Assembly: GCF_001280305.1 (NCBI RefSeq)
Contig: NZ_CP012623.1
Coordinates: forward strand, 248,001-312,000
Source: Hymenobacter sp. DG25A
GTDB taxonomy: Bacteria > Bacteroidota > Bacteroidia > Cytophagales > Hymenobacteraceae
Direction: 5' to 3'
DNA: 64,000 nt
The notes beneath the pieces were generated by a model. It did no database searches. It was not told the origin of the DNA and worked only from the letters and a program-made list of their open reading frames with translations. Below, piece by piece: positions 58,815-64,000 of this stretch. The position numbers were made by a program, and so were the translations under genes. Each line of letters begins with the position of its first letter. Within the stretch, counting starts at the first letter, position 1.

Positions 58815-60206
58815 TTAATTGAGGGGTTGCAGCAGCTTGCAGCCGGCGTATTCCGGATCAACTTCAATAAACACGTTGCCCCGGTTTTTGAGGAACCAGT
58901 CGTCCAGGGCCTTGTTTTTCTTCTCGGTGAGAGCAGCCTGGGCTATTTTCTGGTAGTCGTCGTTGAGGTTGGCCTGGTGAGGCGGGGTGTTCGACTTCAG
59001 CCAGATGATGCGCATGGCGTCCTTGCCGTCGTCGGTGCGGTAGGGTAGGGGCTTGGTAATGCTGCCCACCTTCATGGTATCAATGGTAAAGAAGATAGCA
59101 GGGTCCAGCTTATCCAGGGGCAGGTACGTGGTGCCGGTCTGCTGATTCTGCAGCAGGCCGCCGTTGGCGCCGGAAAGTTTGTCGTCGGAAACATCTTTGG
59201 CGGCTTTGGCAAACGTAATGCTGTCCCCCAGGATGCGGGCGCGCACTTTGTTCAGGGCGTCGGCGGCTTCGTTCACGTCGGCCGTGCCGGTGCTGGGCTT
59301 CAGCAGAATGTGGCGGGTGGAGAAGCTGTCCCCCTTCCGCTCAATCAGCTGAATAATGTGAAAGCCAAACTGCGACTCTACTACCGGCGAAATCTGACCG
59401 GGCTCCAGGCGCAGGGCGGCGGCCTCATATTCGGGCACCAATTCCTTACGCTTGAAAAAGCCCAGGTAGCCGCCTTCCTTGCCGGAGCCCGGGTCTTCGG
59501 AATATTGCTTGGCCAGCGTGGCAAAATCCTCACCGGCCACAATGCGGGCCCGGATGTCGTTGAGCTTGGTAATGGTTTCCTGCTTGGCCTTGGTGTTGGT
59601 TTTGGCCAGCTTCACAATCTGCCCGATTTCTACCTCCGTGGAGTAGTAAGGCAGGCTGTCTTTGGGCGTGCGCTCAAAATACTGGCGCACCTCGCGGGGC
59701 GTCACGGTTACTTTGCCCGCAATAATCTTCTGCATTTCCTGGGTAACCAGCTGCTCCTTTACCTGGGCGCGCAGCTCTTCTTTCAGCACGCGGATGGGCT
59801 TGTTGTAGTACTCCTCCAGCTTCTTTTCCGAGCCAATCTGCTGCACGAAGTAGTTCATGCGGCGGTCCAGCTCGTCGCGCACGCGGCTGTCTTCTACCAC
59901 TACGGAGTCCGTCTCGGCCTTAGCCAGCATCAGCTTATTCAGCACAATGCTCTGCAGAATCTCGCATTTGATGTTGGGCGAAAGTGGCTTGCCGTTGGCC
60001 TGCGCCTGTTCCTGCAGGTAAATATTCTCTAGGTCAGAGCGCAGCACAATCTGGTTGTCCACCTTCACAATAATGCCATCAATCACCTGGCGGGGGGCGG
60101 CGTTGCGGGAAACACCCAGCTGCGCGTAGCTAGTGGCAGTGGTGCCCGCCAATAAACCGGCCACCAAAAGGACCACACGGGCCGACGAACCAAAAAAATC
60201 AATCAT
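58815..60206 (-). CDS. SurA-like periplasmic peptidyl-prolyl isomerase
   Basis: The 463-residue protein starts at the ATG at 60206; a longer frame to 60365 is not protein-like. A signal peptide (VVLLVAGLLAGTTATSYAQ) leads to a SurA N-terminal chaperone domain (about residues 40-165, with DGIIVKVDNQIVLRSDLENI) and two parvulin (PPIC) domains, about 192-290 and 297-400. The first has VEIGQIVKLAKTNTK, EDPGSGKEGGYLGFFKRKEL and VVESQFGFHIIQLI; the second SFSTRHILLKPSTG and a degenerate GGLLQNQQ loop. It should assist outer-membrane protein folding. A second parvulin gene lies upstream. Confidence 0.9.
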   Translation of the reverse strand: MIDFFGSSARVVLLVAGLLAGTTATSYAQLGVSRNAAPRQVIDGIIVKVDNQIVLRSDLENIYLQEQAQANGKPLSPNIKCEILQSIVLNKLMLAKAETDSVVVEDSRVRDELDRRMNYFVQQIGSEKKLEEYYNKPIRVLKEELRAQVKEQLVTQEMQKIIAGKVTVTPREVRQYFERTPKDSLPYYSTEVEIGQIVKLAKTNTKAKQETITKLNDIRARIVAGEDFATLAKQYSEDPGSGKEGGYLGFFKRKELVPEYEAAALRLEPGQISPVVESQFGFHIIQLIERKGDSFSTRHILLKPSTGTADVNEAADALNKVRARILGDSITFAKAAKDVSDDKLSGANGGLLQNQQTGTTYLPLDKLDPAIFFTIDTMKVGSITKPLPYRTDDGKDAMRIIWLKSNTPPHQANLNDDYQKIAQAALTEKKNKALDDWFLKNRGNVFIEVDPEYAGCKLLQPLN

Positions 60207-60374
60207 GAGATGCTGATAAAAGCCTGCCGGGTCAAGGTTGCGCCGGAGGCTGTTTGGCAAGGAGAACGTCCCAAGCCGCCCGTAAATTTCAGGATAATTC
60301 CTTTCTCCGGCAAAACAGGCCCCGAAGCCTCTGCAAGGAGTCAGGAGAAGCGCCGGGCGTTGCACGTGCGCCCA

Positions 60375-60412
60375 AGAAAAAGCCCCGGCTTTGGAATGGC
60401 CGGGGCTTTACG
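60375..60412 (-). terminator. Intrinsic terminator after the parvulin lipoprotein gene
   Basis: On the minus strand AAGCCCCGGC pairs with GCCGGGGCTT, followed by TTTTTCTT. It lies between the two parvulin genes and just after the upstream one. Confidence 0.88.
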
Positions 60413-60424
60413 AAAGGTACGGGT

Positions 60425-62719
60425 TTACTTCGTAACCAGCTTGTCTACCTCGGCTTGGTTTATCGTAACCGGGTACTTGGCTCGCAGTTCGGCAATCCAC
60501 TGTTTTTCGAGGAAGTTCTGGTAATCGGCCGTGGCCTGGCCGCGGGCTTCGGCCAGGGTTTTGGGGCCGGCGGGCAGCACCTGCTCAATGCGCACAAAAT
60601 AGTAGCGGCCATCCAGCTGGGCATTGTAGGTACCGGGCTTTTGCGGCAGGCTGTCCACCACTTTGCTGTCGCCTTTGGGGTAGCCGCGCTGCTCGGCTTT
60701 CACGGCCAGCGGGTTCTGTTCGTTCAAAGCTTCTTCCAGACCGCTCAGAATGGTGGTGCTAATATCGAACTGCACGCTGCTGGCTACGGGGCGCGGGGCC
60801 ACGGCTACACTCAGCTGCTGGGCGCCTACCTGCTTGCTCTTCAGGTAATCTACCACGCGGGTAGCACGGCGCTGGGCCAGGTTGGCAGCTTCACCGCGCT
60901 TGATCTGGCCTACTACGCGCACGGTAATAGCGGTGTCGTTATTCAGGCTGATGGCCAGGCGGTCCAGGGCGTCCTGGCCGGCTTTGGTAAGGGTAGTAGT
61001 GCCGGTTTTAAAGGCTGCGCTGGTGGGCAGGCCGCGCTTTACGGGGTATTTGCCGGCCGCCAGCAGCTGCTGGGCACGGCTGAGCAGCTGCGGCGAGGCG
61101 GCGCTGATAACCGTGGCCTGCACGCGGGGCTCCCACTGGTAGCTGGCCTGGTGGTCGTTGAAGAACTTCTGCAGGCCGGCGGTGTCTTCCACGGCCTTCG
61201 ACCATACTTTCTCATCCATCAGCTGGAAAAGGAGAATACCGTCGCGGTACTCACGCACCAGCATGCGGTAGTCTTCATATTTCTGCTCCAGGTTAGCCTT
61301 CTCAAAGTCGGTCAGGCTCTGGTTTACATACTCATCGTAGAGCAGCTGCATGGTGTGGCGGGCATCGGCGCCGGGGCGGGCGCGCTGGTTCTGCTGCACG
61401 TACATCAGGAAATCCTTGGTAGCGTACGGCTTGCCTTTGATGGTGAATAGCGGTGTTTCATCGTTCACTTTGCCTTTGGCCGGCTTGGCGCCAGTTGCCG
61501 GGGCGGTGTATTTGAAATGGCCGTTGGTGAGGGAGGTATCGGCCTTGCTGAAGGCGTAGTCTACGGCGGCTTTATTTTCCGTAAACTGATTTTCGGTGCG
61601 GATGCGCTTGAGGAAAGCTTCGCGGTTCAGCTCTGAGCGGGAGTCTTTGGCCACTTTGCTTTTCAGCATGGGCTCCATATCCGTGAAGCTGGGCAGCGTT
61701 TGCTTGCCGATGAGCTTGATGATGTGCCAGCCGTAGGGCGTTTGCACCGGCGCCGACAAATCTCCGGGCTTCTGCAGCTTGAAAGCGGCTTCTTCAAAGC
61801 TGGGAATCATGCGGCCGGTACCAAAGGGAGGCAACTCGCCGCCATTGGTGGCGGAGCCGCCATCCTCAGAGAACTGACTTACCAGCTTCTCCCAGTTCTC
61901 GCCGCGCTTCAAACGGCTGTACAGGGCATCAATCTTCTTTTTAGCCGTTACAGAGTCGGCAGCCGGCATGCCGGGCGTGGCCCGAATCATGAGGTGGGCT
62001 ACTTTAACTTCGCCCTGCGCCGGCCGCGAATCGGTTACTTTAATAATATGGTAGCCGTAGCGCGTGCGCACCGGCTGCGACACCTGGCCCACGGGCGTTT
62101 TATACGCCGCGGTTTCAAACGGATACACCATTTGCAGGGCCGTAAAGTAGCCCAGGCGGCCGCCGTTTTCCTTCGCCGAAGGGTCTTCCGACGTCTCGGC
62201 TGCTACTTTCGAAAAATCTTCACCGCCTGTCACGCGCTGGCGCAGGGCCAGGGCTTTCTGGTAGGCTACCAGCGTGTCTTTGGGGTCGGCATCCGGGGCA
62301 ATGCGCACCAGAATATGCGCCGCACTGATTTCCTTGCTCAGCCGGTCGTAGGCTTCGCGCACCAGTTGGTCGGTTACGCTTTTCTCGGTGAGGTAGGGCT
62401 GGGCCAGCTGCTGCTTGTAGCCGTCCAGCTCGCGCTGAAAGGCCTGGGTGGTGTCCAGGCCGCGGCTTTCGGCTTCCAGCACCTTCAGCTTGAAGTTGGT
62501 ATAGAGGTCCAGATACTCGGCTACGCTGGCCTTGGTACCGGCCTCAGGCGTACCGCTGTTGTTTTTGCGGTACACGTAGGCAAATTCCGAAGCGGGCACT
62601 TCATGCGTGCCCAGGGTTTCCAGAACAGGCTGTTTGGCGGAAGAAGGAGTCTTGGACGTCTGGCAACCGGCCAGCAGTACCGCGGCAACTGCCCCGGTCA
62701 AAAGAATGCGTCTGCGCAT
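60425..62719 (-). CDS. Parvulin-type lipoprotein with OmpA-like segment
   Basis: The 764-residue protein is a lipoprotein (LLAGC, Cys19). A SurA-like N-terminal part (about residues 40-130) is followed by two parvulin domains: 132-228 (ISAAHILVRIAPDA, ENGGRLGYFTALQM, VRTRYGYHIIKVTD) and 236-338 (EVKVAHLMIRATPG, FGTGRMIPSFEEAAFKL, VQTPYGWHIIKLIG). A helical stretch (about 345-540) leads to 565-645, where PTSAAFKTGTTTLTKAGQDA and NLAQRRATRVVDYLKSK resemble an OmpA peptidoglycan-binding domain, in partly degenerate form. The last 120 residues are alpha/beta. It is probably anchored in the outer membrane facing the periplasm, as a folding factor. Confidence 0.85.
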   Translation of the reverse strand: MRRRILLTGAVAAVLLAGCQTSKTPSSAKQPVLETLGTHEVPASEFAYVYRKNNSGTPEAGTKASVAEYLDLYTNFKLKVLEAESRGLDTTQAFQRELDGYKQQLAQPYLTEKSVTDQLVREAYDRLSKEISAAHILVRIAPDADPKDTLVAYQKALALRQRVTGGEDFSKVAAETSEDPSAKENGGRLGYFTALQMVYPFETAAYKTPVGQVSQPVRTRYGYHIIKVTDSRPAQGEVKVAHLMIRATPGMPAADSVTAKKKIDALYSRLKRGENWEKLVSQFSEDGGSATNGGELPPFGTGRMIPSFEEAAFKLQKPGDLSAPVQTPYGWHIIKLIGKQTLPSFTDMEPMLKSKVAKDSRSELNREAFLKRIRTENQFTENKAAVDYAFSKADTSLTNGHFKYTAPATGAKPAKGKVNDETPLFTIKGKPYATKDFLMYVQQNQRARPGADARHTMQLLYDEYVNQSLTDFEKANLEQKYEDYRMLVREYRDGILLFQLMDEKVWSKAVEDTAGLQKFFNDHQASYQWEPRVQATVISAASPQLLSRAQQLLAAGKYPVKRGLPTSAAFKTGTTTLTKAGQDALDRLAISLNNDTAITVRVVGQIKRGEAANLAQRRATRVVDYLKSKQVGAQQLSVAVAPRPVASSVQFDISTTILSGLEEALNEQNPLAVKAEQRGYPKGDSKVVDSLPQKPGTYNAQLDGRYYFVRIEQVLPAGPKTLAEARGQATADYQNFLEKQWIAELRAKYPVTINQAEVDKLVTK

Positions 62720-62816
62720 ACAGTAGGATAGAAGGCAAGGAAAGTCGGCGGCGGGGTAACACTCCGGAGAAGCTGACTACCGCAATTTTACGGATTTTTT
62801 TCTGCCCGTCCAGCCC

Positions 62817-62851
62817 ATAAAAAAGCACCCTGCGGGGAACAGGGTGCTCAA
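62817..62851 (-). terminator. Intrinsic terminator after the HATPase gene
   Basis: On the minus strand AGCACCCTG pairs with CAGGGTGCT around a seven-base loop, then TTTTTT. It ends the partner-switching operon. Confidence 0.88.
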
Positions 62852-62872
62852 CACAGCCTCAGAGCCGTAGGT

Positions 62873-63283
62873 TCAGGCCAGCGTCTTGTACAGGCGGCAG
62901 ATATTATAGTTGCCGCTGTGGGTAAACTCCACCCGATCCATGATGCGGTTGACCAGCGTCATGCCCACCCCGCCTTTCTTGCCGGTGCGGATATGCTCCA
63001 GCAGGTCTGGCTCCAGATAAGTGGTGGGCGAGTATGAAATGCCCTGGTCGCGCAGCTCAATGGTGAAGGTTTTGTTGTGCATGTCCAGCCGGATGTCCAG
63101 GTACTGATTGGCATCTTCGGCGTTGGCATGAATAATCAGGTTGGCTACTACCTCGTCTATGGCCAGAATAATCTGGTTTACCTGCACGGCATTCTGGCCG
63201 TAGTCCACTAAGTACCCGGACACGAAGTCGCGCACCACTTTCAGATTGCTTCGGTTGCAACTGATTCGGATTGCGTTCTTCAT
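62873..63283 (-). CDS. Anti-sigma/switch-kinase-type ATP-binding protein (HATPase_c_2)
   Basis: The 136-residue protein has the compact GHKL fold of RsbW/SpoIIAB-type serine kinases: VNQIILAIDEVVANLIIHAN near residues 35-54 (N-box-like), ELRDQGISYSP near 76-86 (G1) and GKKGGVGMTLVNRIMD near 101-116 (G2). The N and G boxes are those of a functional nucleotide site. Such kinases bind a target, often an anti-sigma partner or output protein, and phosphorylate a STAS protein. It is 27 nt after the STAS gene. The final target is not in the window. Confidence 0.92.
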   Translation of the reverse strand: MKNAIRISCNRSNLKVVRDFVSGYLVDYGQNAVQVNQIILAIDEVVANLIIHANAEDANQYLDIRLDMHNKTFTIELRDQGISYSPTTYLEPDLLEHIRTGKKGGVGMTLVNRIMDRVEFTHSGNYNICRLYKTLA

Positions 63284-63310
63284 TTCAGAGGCGTTGTTAG
63301 CAGGTAAGAA

Positions 63311-63640
63311 TTATAAGGCAACTGCCTCGGCTTCCGATGGTACAATAGTCATCAGACTATCCAGCCCCAGAATTTCGAATACGTTGTGCACCTTCTCCTG
63401 CATGTTAAAGAAAGCCAGTTTCACGCCGGCATCCTGAAAACGCTGCAGATGCGAGATAAATACGCCCAGGCCGGCCGAAGAAATGTAATTCAGCCGCTGA
63501 CAGTCAATCAGCACCTTTTTGTTATTGAGAATGTCAGGCTGGGAGAGCTCCGTATCCAGCAGAACAGATGAGCTGGCATCCAGTTCTCCGTCCAGGGTAA
63601 GCGTGAGGGTATTTTCCGAAGTCTGTTGAGTTATTTTCAT
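63311..63640 (-). CDS. STAS-domain anti-sigma-factor antagonist
   Basis: The 109-residue protein is a typical STAS domain: LTLTLDGELDASSSVLLDTE near residues 12-31, VLIDCQRLNYISSAGLGVFI near 43-62, then a C-terminal VHNVFEILGLDSLMTIV. Ser55 in ISSAGLGV aligns with the phosphorylated serine of SpoIIAA/RsbV. It should bind the kinase that follows, in a phosphorylation-dependent way, and be dephosphorylated by the SpoIIE-type phosphatase encoded upstream. The gene is 14 nt from the phosphatase gene. Confidence 0.93.
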   Translation of the reverse strand: MKITQQTSENTLTLTLDGELDASSSVLLDTELSQPDILNNKKVLIDCQRLNYISSAGLGVFISHLQRFQDAGVKLAFFNMQEKVHNVFEILGLDSLMTIVPSEAEAVAL

Positions 63641-63654
63641 AACACTTCTGTACG

Positions 63655-64000
63655 TTAGGGGTGAGTGGCTGGTTGGGCCGTTTTGAATTTGATTACCAGC
63701 AGGGTCTGGTCGTCGTGAATAGGCTGGCCGTAGCTGAATTCGCCTAAATCCTCCAGAATGGCTTCTTTGATTTCGTCAGCCTGCAGATAATAGGTCTTTT
63801 CCAGCATCTGGCGCAGGCGCTCCTCGCCATATTCTTCCTGCTCGGCGTTACGGGCCTCCACAATGCCGTCGGTGTAAATCACCATCACGTCACCGGGGTT
63901 GTAATCGTAGAACTGGTTTTTGATGTACTTATCGTACGTGTCGTTGCGGATGATGCCCAGCCCCAGGCCGGCCGAGCGGAAAAAGGCCACTTCCTCTTTC
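63655..64000 (-). CDS. SpoIIE/PP2C-type phosphatase, C-terminal fragment
   Basis: The frame is open to the right edge, so only the last 114 residues are present. GDVMVIYTDGIVEARNAEQE and EYGEERLRQMLEK, then HDDQTLLVIKFK, are the closing motifs of the SpoIIE-type PP2C phosphatase: TDGI(V/T)E, G-x-x-R-L and DDxT-(L/V)-(L/V)-(V/I). Partner phosphatases dephosphorylate STAS antagonists. The upstream part, which usually has a sensor, is outside the window. Downstream, the STAS gene begins 14 nt after the stop. Confidence 0.9.
   Translation of the reverse strand, partial: KEEVAFFRSAGLGLGIIRNDTYDKYIKNQFYDYNPGDVMVIYTDGIVEARNAEQEEYGEERLRQMLEKTYYLQADEIKEAILEDLGEFSYGQPIHDDQTLLVIKFKTAQPATHP

Overview
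The window looks like chromosomal DNA from a GC-rich member of the Bacteroidota, most like Hymenobacter or a relative in the Cytophagales (inferred from protein features, not from a database search). The evidence is a 1133-residue SecA with no C-terminal cysteine zinc motif, promoter elements of the Bacteroidota type (TAnnTTTG at -7, best seen before rplM), almost no Shine-Dalgarno sequences, many DUF3857, DUF4097, DUF3108 and DUF3089 proteins, TonB-like periplasmic proteins and parvulin chaperones. I see no rRNA, tRNA, CRISPR array, insertion sequence, prophage or integrase. The window is mostly core chromosome with lineage-specific genes of unknown function.

Layout. 1-8 kb: end of an L,D-transpeptidase, an Ldh-family dehydrogenase, Ppx/GppA phosphatase, an RNA methyltransferase, dapF, an acetyltransferase and a galactofuranose pair (glycosyltransferase plus UDP-galactopyranose mutase). 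8-20 kb: secA, deoC, a SPOR lipoprotein, an M20 amidohydrolase, a DUF2490 protein, Hsp20, an HtrA/Deg protease, an ALDH7-type dehydrogenase and a low-GC lipoprotein. 20-28 kb: an ECF sigma factor, a putative membrane anti-sigma protein and a DUF4097-like exported protein in one operon; a PCC-domain protein; then tandem DUF3857/transglutaminase proteins, the first with an intact catalytic triad and the second without. 28-38 kb: hotdog thioesterase, KAS III-like synthase, rhodanese, a two-gene operon of a double TonB-C protein and a divergent diadenylate-cyclase-domain protein, a RidA-family deaminase, a YjdI-CDGSH iron-sulfur fusion, a membrane-anchored MutS-like ATPase, a bestrophin and a STAS-like protein.

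38-46 kb: an S9 peptidase, a LysR/YeiH pair, a 59-residue protein, and four plus-strand genes for poorly known proteins (coiled coil, SHOCT, DUF3089 lipoprotein). 46-54 kb, all on the minus strand: rplM-rpsI-rpsB-tsf with a good promoter, an RluA-type pseudouridine synthase, a PhoB/PhoR-like two-component pair, a DUF3108 protein and recA. 54-64 kb: an outer-membrane-type protein, an acetyltransferase, an SDR oxidoreductase, then minus-strand genes for an unknown protein, a MoxR ATPase, two multi-domain parvulins, and a partner-switching module (SpoIIE phosphatase, STAS antagonist, HATPase kinase) that runs off the right edge.

Three intergenic inverted-repeat elements (1361-1509, 4617-4718, 46075-46181) look like REP/BIME elements. 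The best leads for something undescribed are the TonB-C/diadenylate-cyclase-like operon at 30699-33114, the active/inactive transglutaminase pair at 23846-27843, the OmpA-like segment inside the parvulin lipoprotein at 60425-62719, and the membrane MutS-like ATPase at 34250-36103.
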